Assembly: GCA_003330885.1 (NCBI GenBank)
Contig: CP030277.1
Span: 1,426,001 to 1,490,000, forward strand
DNA length: 64,000 nucleotides
Direction of reading: 5' to 3'
Source of the DNA: Rhodobiaceae bacterium
GTDB taxonomy: Bacteria > Pseudomonadota > Alphaproteobacteria > Parvibaculales > Parvibaculaceae
Shown: in pieces, positions 8,987 to 20,900 of the stretch
Numbering within the stretch: position 1 is the first letter of the stretch
Layout of the letters: each line of letters opens with the position of its first letter
The notes under the pieces: generated by a model
Told to the model about the DNA's origin: nothing
The model's database searches: none
Seen by the model: only the letters and a program-made list of their open reading frames with translations
Program-made: the position numbers and the translations under genes

Positions 8987-11110
8987 TCACTCCGCCGGCA
9001 GGTCAAGAGCACCCGTTTGGTGCCGATAGAGGCTTGCATAGCGTCCACCCAAACTCAGCAACTCCTCATGGGTGCCGCTTTCGGTGATGCGCCCTTCTTC
9101 AACGGTGATAATGCGGTCTGCATTGCGTACCGCGGCCAATCGATGCGCAATAATCATCACAGTGCGCCCTTGTGAGATCGCCGCCATATTCTTTTGAATG
9201 AGATACTCGGATTCATAATCGAGCGCGCTGGTCGCTTCATCGAAAATAAGAATCTTCGGATTGGTGACAAGAGCACGAGCAATTGCAATGCGTTGGCGCT
9301 GCCCACCGGAGAGGTTTCCACCACGCTCCTCAAGGATCGTGTCGTATCCGTTTGCCAATTCAAGAATGAAATCATGCGCGCCAGACATCTTGGCAGCTGT
9401 AACAACACGGTCCATCGACATGGAAGGGTTTGCCAGCGCAATATTCTCTCGCACAGTCCGGTTGAAAAGCATGTTTTCTTGCAGCACAACACCAATCTGA
9501 CGACGCAGCCAGCTAGGGTCTATCATCGCAATATCAACACCATCCACAAGCACCCGCCCGCTTTCGGGTACATAAAGCCGCTGCGCCAGTTTGGTGAGGG
9601 TGCTTTTGCCCGAACCCGACGGGCCGACAATGCCAAGCACCTCACCTGGCTGAATATCAAGAGAAACGTCTTTCAGGACTTCCGCGCCACCCGGCCGATA
9701 TCGGAATGTCACATGGTCAAAAGAAATGCGACCATCGAGGGCTGGCAGGTTGGAGCGAGCGGCTCCCCCCATGGTTTCGGTTGGCTGGTTCAGAATGTCA
9801 CCTAGTCGGTCAACAGAAATGCGGGCCTGTTGGAAATCCTGCCACAGCTGGGCCAGACGCAAAATCGGCCCACTCACCCGCCCCGCAAGCATGTTGAAGG
9901 CAACCAGCTGACCAACTGTGATGCCGCCTTCAATCACCAGCCGAGCGCCGATCCAAAGCGTAAGGGCGATGACAATTTTATTGATGAACTGCGCCACCTG
10001 TCCCGCAACATTGCCAAGATTAGCCGCCTTAAAACTCGCGGTCACATACCCTGCAAGCTGGTCTTCCCAGCGCCGCTGCATCTGCGGTTCAACCGCCATC
10101 GCCTTAAGGGTTTGCACCCCAACGACGGATTCAACAAGAAAGGTCTGATTTTCCGCACCGCGCTGGAAACGTTCCTCCACTCGCGCCCGCAGCATCGGCG
10201 TCACAAGGATAGACAGGATCACATAGAATGGAATGGACCCCAACACGACGAGTGTGAGGGTTGGACTGTAAAGCCACATGACAGCGAAGAATACGATAGT
10301 GAAGAAAATGTCGATGACAAGGGTAAGCGCAGATCCTGTCAGAAACGATCGGATGGTTTCTAACTCGCGCACACGGGCAACGGTCTGTCCCGTTTGCCGG
10401 GCTTCGAAATAGCTGACCGGCAACGCCATCAGATGCTTAAAGAGGCTGGCCCCAAGAACAACATCAACCCGACTTGTTGTATGACTAAATGTGTAGGTCC
10501 GAAGCGCTCCAAGGATGACCTCAAAAACAGAAATCGCAATGAGACCGAAGACCAATACATCAAGTGTGGTCAAACCTCGATGTACCAACACTCTGTCGAT
10601 CACTAGTTGAAAGAAGAGTGGGGTTACAAGCGCAAAGATTTGTAGAAAAAAGGAAGCGATCAGCACTTCGCTGAACAGTTTTCGGTATTTGACAATCGCC
10701 GGAACAAACCAACTAACGTCGAACTTCCGTTGGTCGCCCGCCAGCCCAGCACGTGTCGTCAGCAACACCAGGTCGCCAGACCAGTTGCTTTCAAACTCTT
10801 CTCGGGTCAACTCCTGGGGCGCCTGAGCTGCTGGATCCTGTACGAGAACTCGGTCCTCCGACGCGCGCGCCAAAACGATGAAGGAACCGTCATCCCGGAC
10901 TGCTATTGCCGGTAGAGAGACCCTCTCCAAACGCTCAAACGTTGAGGCGGATTTACGCGTCTGAAAGCCAATATGTTTAGCCACGCGCAACAGATCATCG
11001 GTGCCCAAAACCCCATCAGTCAGCCCCAATTCATGGGTTACCTGTGAAGGCTCAAAAGGCAGCCGGTAATACTGCGTCAACAGCGCAATGCACCCTAGTC
11101 CACTATCCAC
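8987..11110 (-). CDS. hlyB: Type I secretion ABC transporter (HlyB family, inactive C39-like domain)
   Basis: Fused permease/ATPase of 707 residues, strikingly HlyB-like throughout. An N-terminal peptidase-C39-like domain (about 1-125) has Ser in place of the catalytic Cys (MDSGLG instead of DCG), so it should bind rather than cleave the substrate, as in HlyB. A six-helix membrane domain follows (about 150-430). The nucleotide-binding domain has Walker A GPSGSGKST, signature LSGGQRQRIAIA, Walker B ILIFDEATSALD and the H-loop AHR. The start is a GTG preceded by GGGGTGAGG. It lies downstream of the giant RTX gene and a GNAT gene on the same strand and overlaps none of them; the adaptor gene follows directly. 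Its substrate is almost certainly the RTX protein. Confidence 0.96.
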   Translation of the reverse strand: MDSGLGCIALLTQYYRLPFEPSQVTHELGLTDGVLGTDDLLRVAKHIGFQTRKSASTFERLERVSLPAIAVRDDGSFIVLARASEDRVLVQDPAAQAPQELTREEFESNWSGDLVLLTTRAGLAGDQRKFDVSWFVPAIVKYRKLFSEVLIASFFLQIFALVTPLFFQLVIDRVLVHRGLTTLDVLVFGLIAISVFEVILGALRTYTFSHTTSRVDVVLGASLFKHLMALPVSYFEARQTGQTVARVRELETIRSFLTGSALTLVIDIFFTIVFFAVMWLYSPTLTLVVLGSIPFYVILSILVTPMLRARVEERFQRGAENQTFLVESVVGVQTLKAMAVEPQMQRRWEDQLAGYVTASFKAANLGNVAGQVAQFINKIVIALTLWIGARLVIEGGITVGQLVAFNMLAGRVSGPILRLAQLWQDFQQARISVDRLGDILNQPTETMGGAARSNLPALDGRISFDHVTFRYRPGGAEVLKDVSLDIQPGEVLGIVGPSGSGKSTLTKLAQRLYVPESGRVLVDGVDIAMIDPSWLRRQIGVVLQENMLFNRTVRENIALANPSMSMDRVVTAAKMSGAHDFILELANGYDTILEERGGNLSGGQRQRIAIARALVTNPKILIFDEATSALDYESEYLIQKNMAAISQGRTVMIIAHRLAAVRNADRIITVEEGRITESGTHEELLSLGGRYASLYRHQTGALDLPAE

Positions 11111-11319
11111 TGAGCCTCACCCCAAGTGTTATCCCCAATCAACTTTCTTGGCCGCTGAGGTTTCAGATACTCTACAACACCAAAATTTCATTGTGAAAGA
11201 AGATGTTTGCCGATACCGGTAACTGGGTGATTTTTCAGCTTTTACACCAAATTCCTGAGATCATCTGGAAGGCCCTTGAGCAGTGAGAGGCAAACATCAT
11301 CCCATTCACCGATTGCCAA

Positions 11320-11859
11320 TCAGATTGTTTTAAAGTGGCTTCCTCCCCCACTGGAGCTAAATCCCAACCTGTTTAGCAGACGGCTCACCCGCGCGTCATC
11401 TTCACGTCCCATCGTAACATGTATAGCCATTTCATAGGCCTGTCGGTTGCGCGACCACTTTTCGAAAGCCTTCAACAGAAGTAACGCTGCCCGGCTGTTA
11501 CGCGCCTCTGGCACGACGTAAAACACCAGCGCCGAGCATGAAACCGCTTCTACAAAAACAAGCCGCCCCGCGACCGCACTCAAGAGCCCAAGTAAAACCG
11601 GGTTACCATTCTCGTCGGGGCCTTCAGCAACAATCACACCATTGGTCTTTGGAGAATGCATGTCCCGAGCGATCTGCTTCTTCAACCGTCCCTCTGCCAT
11701 CGGAAGGTCCGCATATTTGCTCTCGCTCACAACCCGCTCAAGAAGCCTATAGATAGCCGCAGCATCCGCATCGCCTTTCGCAAAACGGATCCTTATGCCT
11801 TTTCGGGGAGCACCATCAGCGCGTTCAGGCGTTACCACATTATCGTCTTTTAAAACCAT
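11320..11859 (-). CDS. GNAT-fold acyltransferase in RTX operon
   Basis: A 179-residue protein with the GNAT pattern: an N-terminal strand and helices (IRIRFAKGDADAAAIYRLLE), a central beta strand leading into the acyl-CoA loop (LVFYVVPEARNSRAALLLLK) and a C-terminal segment ending in an RLLNRLGF motif. It resembles the small GNAT proteins common in phages and accessory regions. It lies 50 nt downstream of the RTX gene and about 210 nt upstream of the ABC transporter gene, all on the same strand. HlyC toxin activators are structurally GNAT-like, but this protein does not have HlyC sequence motifs, and a true HlyC homologue is encoded at 34450. It may modify the RTX protein or protect the producer; neither can be decided from sequence. 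Confidence 0.75.
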   Translation of the reverse strand: MVLKDDNVVTPERADGAPRKGIRIRFAKGDADAAAIYRLLERVVSESKYADLPMAEGRLKKQIARDMHSPKTNGVIVAEGPDENGNPVLLGLLSAVAGRLVFVEAVSCSALVFYVVPEARNSRAALLLLKAFEKWSRNRQAYEMAIHVTMGREDDARVSRLLNRLGFSSSGGGSHFKTI

Positions 11860-11909
11860 ACTCGGGGTTTCTCTTTCGTAAGCACCAGGTCATGAGGGCA
11901 AGGCGGCCA

Positions 11910-14900
11910 CTATCCAACCCAGGCCGCCAATGTAGCATTTTGATTTTCTTCTTGTGCGCCACCTATCTGAGTATCACCCGCTGCTTTTGGATCAAAGCTT
12001 GCCATAGCGGAGACAAGCGACGCGATGTTATGCGTCTCATTTGTTTGGCTCGAAACATCGACATCAGTGGACGCAACCAATGATGATCGGAAATGACCGT
12101 CAAGTACGTCGTCGAGCGAAGCCGTGAGCTCCCTGACATTACCACCGACAATTAGACCGCTGTCATCGCTAACACTATTGAGATCATTGGTAAGGCTAGA
12201 CAACCCCTGCCCAGTTCCAAAGCCCGTATCTGAGAAATTACCGGAGGTTCCATCGGTTCTAGTGTATTGACCGATACCAAAGGAGACATTGTCCCCTGCC
12301 ACGCGAACTGTTTCGTCAGATGTGAGCGTGATCGACGCAATACCAACGGCTGCCAGAGAGCGTAGCTCACCTGCATCTGTGACACCGTTCTGGTTGACGT
12401 CCTGCCAGACATTGAAGGCGCCGAACTCAGAATCAGACGCATCAAGCACGCCATCTCCATTCGTATCGAAAGCCCGCAGGCCTTCAAGGTCCGTGCGCGC
12501 GCCTTCTTTGTAACCCACAAAGGAGACTTCATCATGATCTGTAATCAGACCATCATCGTTCTTGTCATATGCTAGCAGGGCGTCATCACTATCAACCCAA
12601 CCCGTTGCGTCCGCCTCACCGTCACCGTTCAAGTCAAAGAAGATGTCGCTTTCGTCAGCGTCAACCAGCTCAAGGCCATCGCCATCAAGGTCAAAGGCAA
12701 TTGGCTTGCTGATAACAATCGGTGGTGCTGGCGTGTAGTTGATCGACACTGTCGCAGTCGATGTATGACCATGGCCGTCACTCACTGTGTAATCAAAGGA
12801 CACAGTTTGCGCAACTGTCGCATCATTTAGTGTCGCGACCACCCTTTCAGGATAAACAAGAGGGCTAGTGCTAGCGGCAGCATAATTCACCGCAGAGATC
12901 CCGACAAAATTGGAATATGAGATGATCGAAAGTACATCTCCATCTGGATCCGTATCGTTTGACATAAGATCAGCGTAGGTGATGTACGGATACAGAGTCA
13001 CATAATCAGCTGCAAAGGAGATCGAATTATTGCCCGCCGTTGGCGCGTAGTTCAGATCAATTATATTGGCACTGATATTTGCATTGGCTGTACCGCCCTG
13101 CCCATCGGATACCGTGTAGCCAATATTGTAGTTGCCCGGCTGACCATTCACCGATGTATAGGTGAGCGTTGTGCCCGAAATGGAGGCAGAGCCCGCCGCT
13201 GGCCCACTATTGATTGAATAGGTGAGTGCATCCCCATCAAGATCGGATACCAGGGTCGCCAGATTGATTGAGAAACTCTGCCCCTCATTCACCGTCCTGC
13301 TTGAGTTCCCCGCCGTCGGTGCGAAGTTCACATCGTTTATTGTCGCTGTGACAATGCCATTCGCCGTGCCACCCTGACCATCAGAGACAGTGTAAGTCAT
13401 GTTGTGGGCCCCAGAAGACCCAATAGGCGCACTAAAGGACAACACAGCACCTGAGATCGACGCAGATCCAACCGCCGGGCCGCTCGCAATAGTGTAGGTC
13501 AGACTATCTCCATCAAGATCAGAGGTTAGCGTTGACAGATCAACCGTAAACCCTTGGCCTTCATCTATCGTAACGCCAGAGTTTCCAGCAGTCGGTGCGA
13601 AATTGATATTATTGACAGTCGCCGTTACGACCGCAGCAGCCGTGCCCCCATTTCCATCAGACACCAGATATCCAATATCATGATTGCCCGATGTGCCAAT
13701 CGTAGACGTATAGGTCAAAACCGACCCGACGATAGAGGCGACGCCTACTGCTGGCCCACTTGTAATCGTGTAGGTAAGCGCATCCCCATCTACATCCGCA
13801 GCCAGGCCGGCCAGGTCGATCGTGAATGCCTGCCCCTCATTAACCGTCCGAGCATCATTCACCGTTGTCGGCGCATCATTCGTATTTAGGACAGTGAGGG
13901 CAAAACTTGCCTCTGCAGCCTCAGAGAATTGGTCAGTCGCTGTCACTTTAACTGAGAGAGAGCCAACATCGCCATTTGCCGGCGTACCGCTAAAAGTACC
14001 CGTCGCCGGATCGAACATCAGCCAAGTCGGTAGAGCCGACCCATCCTCAAGACTTGCGGAATAGGTCAGCACCTCACCCTGATCATTGTCTTGGAACGTA
14101 TTGGACGGCACTGTAAGTACGAACGGGCTATCTTCATCAACCACCTGAGCCGCAATGTTGTTGGCAACAATGGGCGCCACATTGGTTCGGCTCACATCCA
14201 GATTGAAGTCGGCTTCCGCGCTTGCGCCTGCAGCATCCATCGCGGTGATCTTGATTGTCAAAGTGCCCATATCGGCGAGAGCGGCTGTACCGGTCAACGC
14301 GCCGGTCACAGCATCAACGCTCATCCATGATGGCAGTGGGCTGCCGTCCGCCAAAGTCGCCGCAAAAGTGAGCGTGTCACCTATATCCACATCCGTTACG
14401 AAACTGCTGATATCAAGCGTCAGAGGCTCATCAATAAGAGCCGTTTGATCCGCGATGGGCACAAGAGCGATCGGCGCATTGTTCGTGTTGTTGAGATTGA
14501 TGGTTCGGTCCGAGAAGATCAGAGTTTCGACATCAATCAGGGTTGTCGATCCAGAAGCACTTGTAACGGTCCCTACCGTACCGTTCATAAGGACGGAGTG
14601 GTCCTCAAACGATCCATCGAAAAGCACCGTGTCTGTGCCATCGCCACCATTCATTGCATCCGTGCCACCACCTCCAGAAAGAGTGTCATCCCCGGCACCG
14701 CCAAATATCTCGTTATCACCGGCATCACCGGTCAGCACATCCGCATAATCAGATCCAGTGAGGTTTTCAATACTCGTCAGTATGTCGCCCTCAGCGTCAC
14801 CACCTGCAGCAATGTTCAATTCAAGGTCTACGCTGACCCCAGCGGTCGACCCTTCATAACTCGCAGTATCAGTACCCTCGCCTCCATCAAGGGTATCCGC

Positions 14901-17900
14901 GCCGGCGGCCCCCTCCAGGATATCATCACCGGCGATACCCAAAAGGACGTTATTGCCCGCATCTCCCGTCAGGCTGTCATCGTGGTTCGAGCCTTGAAGG
15001 TTCTCGATAGAGATCAGCGCATCCCCGGTGGCAGTACCACCAATTGCTTGGCCAGAGGCGAGGTTGATTGTAACCGCCGAACCCGAACCATAGTAGCTGG
15101 CCATATCTGATCCAGCGCCGCCATCAAGTACGTCTGCTCCACCCTGTCCGACCAGCGTATCAGCACCATCCTGGCCATAAAGTACGTCGTCCCCTCCATT
15201 GCCGTGGATCAGATCAATGCCGCCATAGCCCCAGAGCGTGTTGGCTGAGTTATCCCCTGAGATCGTGTCCGCATGGTTCGAACCAAAAACATTCTCAATA
15301 TTTGAGAGAATATCACCCTCTGCATCACCATCACTCTGTGCACTCGCTAAGAACAGATTGATCGTTACGCCGCTCTGGGATGTGCCATACCGAACAGTAT
15401 CAACACCATCGCCGCCATCCAATATATCGGCGCCTGCTCCACCAGAGAGATAGTCATCACCTAAGCCGCCTTGTAGGGAGTCATTGCCTCCCTCTCCCCA
15501 AAGCTCATTCATGCCAGCCCCACCGACGATCGTGTCGCTGTATGCAGAGCCGTAAGCCCTTTCAATGCTGATCAAGGTATCGCCCGTTGCCTCACCAGCT
15601 GACCCAATGCCCGTTCCCAGGTCAACAGCAACCCCCGATGTGGCGGTCTGATAGGAAACAGCATCATAACCGTCCCCACCGTCCAAAATGTCGGCCCCTT
15701 CATTACCGAAAAGCAAATCGAGGCCGTCCCCTCCATAGAGTACATCGTCTCCTGCACGTCCATAAAGGACATCGTTACCTGCGAGACCGCTGACTATGTT
15801 GTTCGACACATCGCCGTAGAGCCAATCTGTTTCCTGTTCCGTCCCGACAAGGTTTTCAATGCCAGTAAGCACATCTCCTTCTGCATCGCCACCAGACCCG
15901 ATGCCTGTTTGCAAATCAACGGTGACAGCCTCTGAGGAACCTGCATAGCTTGCCGTGTCAACACCCGCACCACCATCAAGCACATCAGCGCCTGTGCCAC
16001 CGTCAAGAAGATCATCGCCGTCATACCCGCGAAGGACATTCACATCTTCATTGCCTGTGATCGTGTCTGCGTATTCGGTCCCCTGGACGTTCTCAACAGA
16101 TGTGAAGACGTCCCCTTCTGCGTCACCGCCCGTTCCAACGCCTGACGCCAGGTCGACCGACACCGCCGCCGCGGAGCCCACATAGTTGACCGTATCAGAG
16201 CCACTGCCGCCATCGATTGCATCTGCACCCGCTTGACCAAGAAGCGTGTCGTCCCCCGCTCCGCCATGGAGCGTATCGTCACCGGCGCCACCATAGATGA
16301 GGTCATCGCCTGCGCCACCTGAGAGCGCATTTCCTGCCATATTTCCAATCAATGTGTCATTGAAAGAGGAACCGTGTAGTTCTTCAATGCTGCTCAAAAT
16401 ATCCCCGGCAGCGTCGCCACCACTGGCTGTACCCGTCGTAAGATCGACCTGCACAGCCGCGTTTGAACCATCGTAGCGCGCCATGTCGGAGCCAGCACCA
16501 CCATCGATAATGTCCGCACCTGCGCCACCATGGAAGGAGTCACTACCGTCCGTCCCGGTGAGAACATTCACGCCCGCATCACCTAAAATGACGCCGTCGC
16601 CAAAGCCACCATTCTGGTACTGCTGGTTCAGGACATAATCGAGGCTTGCATTGAGGCGCGTCGCGCCGTCTGCACCAAAGTAGCCACTTTGATCTGCTGA
16701 CGCTGTAAACCCGTCCACATTGGTGATGTATTGATTATCTCCTGCCTGCGCGAAACCGGTGTCGCTGAAGATACCTTCTGTTCCGTCCGTCCGTTGATAG
16801 GCCCCTACCCCGAAGGACACGCTGTCGCCAACAAGGCGAACAATCTCATCAGAGGTCAGCGAGATTGAGGCGATCCCCGCGGTTGTGAGGTCAACAAGCT
16901 CCCCGGCATCGGAGACCCCATTCTGGTTGGCATCCTGCCAAATCTTGAAGGAGCCAAACTCAGCATCTGCCCCATCGAGAACGCCATCACCGTTTGTATC
17001 GAAGGCGCGCAGGCCTTCAAGGTCGGTGCGTGCCCCTTCTAGATACCCAACGAACGAGACTTCGTTGGCATCGTTTACAACACCGTCAGCATTCGCGTCA
17101 TAAACGAGAAGTGCATCATCTGCTCCAACCCAATCTGTATTTTCATCAACACCGTCGCCATTCAAATCAAAGAAAATATTGCTTTCATCTGCATCGACAA
17201 GCTCAATACCATCCGCATCCAAATCCAAAACAATAGGTTTAGAGGGTGGTGGTAGCGGTGTATAGGTGAAGCTATATGAGTATGTCGCTGTGCTGTAATA
17301 ACCCCGACCGTCAGTCACAGTATAGGAGAACGAACCGGAGTGGGACGCCAGCCCAACATTACTGTTGAAGGTAATCATATCGGCTACATCAGGGCTAAAC
17401 TGAACCGAGTTCACATTAGAAAAATTCGAAAATCCGGTTATCGTAAGCGCATCACCATCAGGGTCGGTATCATTGGCTAGTAGCCCCGAAATAGAAACGG
17501 CACTAATAAAGAAGTAGTGCGAATATGCTGAGTGGTCATTCACCGCTGTCGGTGCGTAGTTGATATCAAGAATATTGGCATTGATGTTCGCGCTTGCTGT
17601 TCCACCCTGACCATCGGACACGGTGTAGCCAATGTTGTAGTTGCCCGGAGAACCGTGCGCGGATTGGTAAGTAAGCACCCCGTTGGAAATAGAGGCAGAA
17701 CCTGCAGCGGGTGCACTCGTAATCGAATAGGTAAGCGCATCCCCGTCAATATCGGAAGTAAGGCTCGGAAGATGTACAGTAAAGCTCTGGCCTTCATTCA
17801 CTGTACCGCTGTAGCCGGCAGCGGTCGGCGCGAAATTCACATTGTTGATATTGATGCTTGCAGTGTTATAGGCGGTGCCTCCATTACCATCAGAGACCGA

Positions 17901-20900
17901 AATCCCGAGAATCTGGCTGCCATATCCGCCAACCACAGAATTATATGTGAGCGTTGATCCATTGATGGAAGCACTGCCAACGCTCGGCCCGCCGGTTAGT
18001 GTGTAGGTGAGGCTATCGCCATCAAGGTCAGCTGCATAGGCAGACAGATCAATGGAGATACTCTGTCCTTCGTCGACCGCACCGCCGACGGCGGCAAAGG
18101 TCGGCGCAATATTGATGTCATTGACCCCAAAGGTGACCACGGCACTTGCAGTACCGCCCTGACCATCAGAGACTGAGTAGGTAATCGGCCGCATGCCGTA
18201 GCCACCTACAATTGATGTATAGGTGAGCACACTGCCGCTAATCGAAGCGGACCCTACATCTGGTCCGACCGCGACACTGTACGTCAGCGCATCTCCATCA
18301 ATATCGGCGGTGAGCGTCGCCAAATCAATCTGAATGCTGTCGCCTTCATTGACCATGATCGATTGATCAGCCGCCGTCGGCGCATCATTTGTATTTTCTA
18401 CCGTCAGTGCAAAAACAGCGTCCGCCATCTCGGAATATTGGTCCGTCGCAGTCACTCTGACAGACAGAGCACCCACGTCGCCATTTTCCGGCGTGCCGCT
18501 AAATGTGCCCGTCGCAGAGTCGAATGTCAGCCAGGTCGGTAGATCACTACCGTCCGCCAAACTGGCCGAATAGGTCAGCACCTCACCCTGATCAGTATCC
18601 TGGAAGGTGTTAGTCGGTACCACGAAATTGAGAGAACTATCCTCATCAACGCTTTGAGCAAGAATGGCGTTCGCGACTGTTGGCGCAGTGTTCGGCCGTT
18701 GAATATCAAGCGAGAAGTTCGCATTCGTAACCGCGCCGGATGCGTCGGTCGCTGATACTCGGACCGAGTAAACACCCATATCAGCATATACCGGTGTTCC
18801 GCTAAAAGTGCCCGTAGCCGGGTCGAACGAGAGCCAAGCTGGCAGCGCGCCACCATCAGCCATTGTCGCCGTCAAGTTGATCGTATCCCCAGTATCCACA
18901 TCAACAAACTGGGACGACACATCAATCGTCAACGGCGTATCGATAAGCGTCGTGTGATCTGAAATTTCAGATACAAGAACAGGGGCTGTGTTAAGGCCCC
19001 CAAGAGCGATTGACAGGTCTGTAAATGCGAGTACTTCGAAGTTGGAGAGTGATGCAATCCCTGATGCACCTGCGACAGTCCCAGCACTTCCCGACATTGA
19101 CACTATGTAGTCGGCAAAGGCACCACTAAAGACAGCGGTGTCATGTCCTAGGCCGCCATCAAGCACGTCGTCCCCAGCGCCGCCGCCAATGGTGTCGTCT
19201 CCATCACCGCCACTGATCACATTGACACCAGCATCGCCGGTGAGAACATCTCCAAATGAGGAACCGATAAGGTTCTCCACAGACAGGAAGACGTCACCAA
19301 AAGCATCACCTAATGTGCCACTGCCAAGAGCAAGGTCTGCATTCACCCCGGCGCCCGCTGTTGCATAGGATGCGGTATCAATGCCCACTCCGCCATCCAG
19401 TACGTCAGCGCCGCCTGCACCCGCGAGAACATCATTGCCCGCGAACCCCCGAAGCATATTGTCGGAGCTGTTGCCCGTCAGAGTATCGGCGAACGCAGAT
19501 CCAGAGACATTTTCAATATTGACGTAGGTGTCGCCTGCGGCACTGCCACCTGATCCAACACCGGTCGTGAGATTTACATCAACTGCTTGGGATGAATATC
19601 CGAAACCGATTGTATCGACGCCGTCTCCACCGTCGATTGCGTCAGCGCCAGCCTGACCAATGAGAACATCATCGCCCGCGCCGCCTATGAGACTATCCGC
19701 ACCATCGGCGCCATAAAGGGCGTCATCGCCAGCGCCACCGGAAAGGGTGTTTGCTGCGTCATCTCCGGCTAGGAAATCCGCATGATCGGACCCGGTAAGG
19801 TTTTCAATGTCTATCAAAACATCGCCGGCCGCGTCGCCACCCATTGCGATCCTGGTTGCAAGGTCGACCCGAACGGCTGCAGTGGAACTGTGATAACTCG
19901 CAGTGTCGGAGCCCTCACCCCCATCAAGGGTGTCGGCACCTTCCCCACCGCGCAAGTCGTCACCGCCAAGGCCACCCTGGAGGACGTCTGAACCTTCATT
20001 ACCGTACAGCGTGTCGGCCCCTCCAGCACCATTGATGACATCATCACCTGCCAGACCAACAATAACGTTGGCATTCTCATCACCTGTCAGCGTGTCCTCA
20101 TGGTTGGATCCGCCAAGATTTTCGATATCGAAAAGAAGGTCACCTTCCGCCGTACCGCCCGCCTGAGCTGTGGTCAGTGATAGATCAACCGTTACGCCGG
20201 TTGAGGAATCGTCATACCAGGCAATGTCGCCGCCTGCGTCGCCATGGATGTGGTCAGCACCCTCCCCGCCACGAAAACTGTCTGATCCCTCGCCGCCAAC
20301 AAGTATATCCGCGCCGCCTTCGCCAAACAGGCTGTCGTCGCCGTCTTGACCATAAAGCGTGTCACCACCAGCACCACCGGTGGCCGTATCATTGCCATCA
20401 TAGCCCCAGATAATGTTCGCTTCTGCATCACCATGGAGCGTATCGCCAAACGCCGACGCATAAATCGCTTCGATACCGACAAGAACGTCATTGCCCTCGC
20501 CGCCGGAAGCTATGCCCGCAGCCAAATTGACGGTGACAGCAGAGGACGCGTAGTGGTAGCGAACAAGGTCAACCCCTTCTCCGCCATCTATGTTGTCGTC
20601 CCCCGCACCACCAAGGAAGACATCGTCACCGGCATGGCCGACAAGCGTATCGTTTCCTTCATCGCCCTGCAGCCAATCATTGCCACCATGCCCCCACAGG
20701 GTGTCATTGCCTGCGCCGCCATAGACAATGTCGTCGCCTCCATTGGCGGAGATGCCGTCGTCACCATCCAGACCGTGAATGATGTTCGCGCTATTCGACC
20801 CGGTGATGGAGTCATGCAACTGAGACCCAACAACGTTCTCAATATTCGTGTAGGTATCGCCCTGCGCGTCACCGGTGGTCCCAACACCTAGATTGAGGTC

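Noticed and set aside
9194..10363. Long plus-strand frames opposite the ABC transporter
   Set aside because: Antisense shadows of a strongly conserved HlyB-type gene.
8987..11110. Bacteriocin-type exporter that cleaves a double-glycine leader
   Set aside because: The N-terminal C39-like domain has Ser in place of the catalytic Cys and the protein is HlyB-like throughout.
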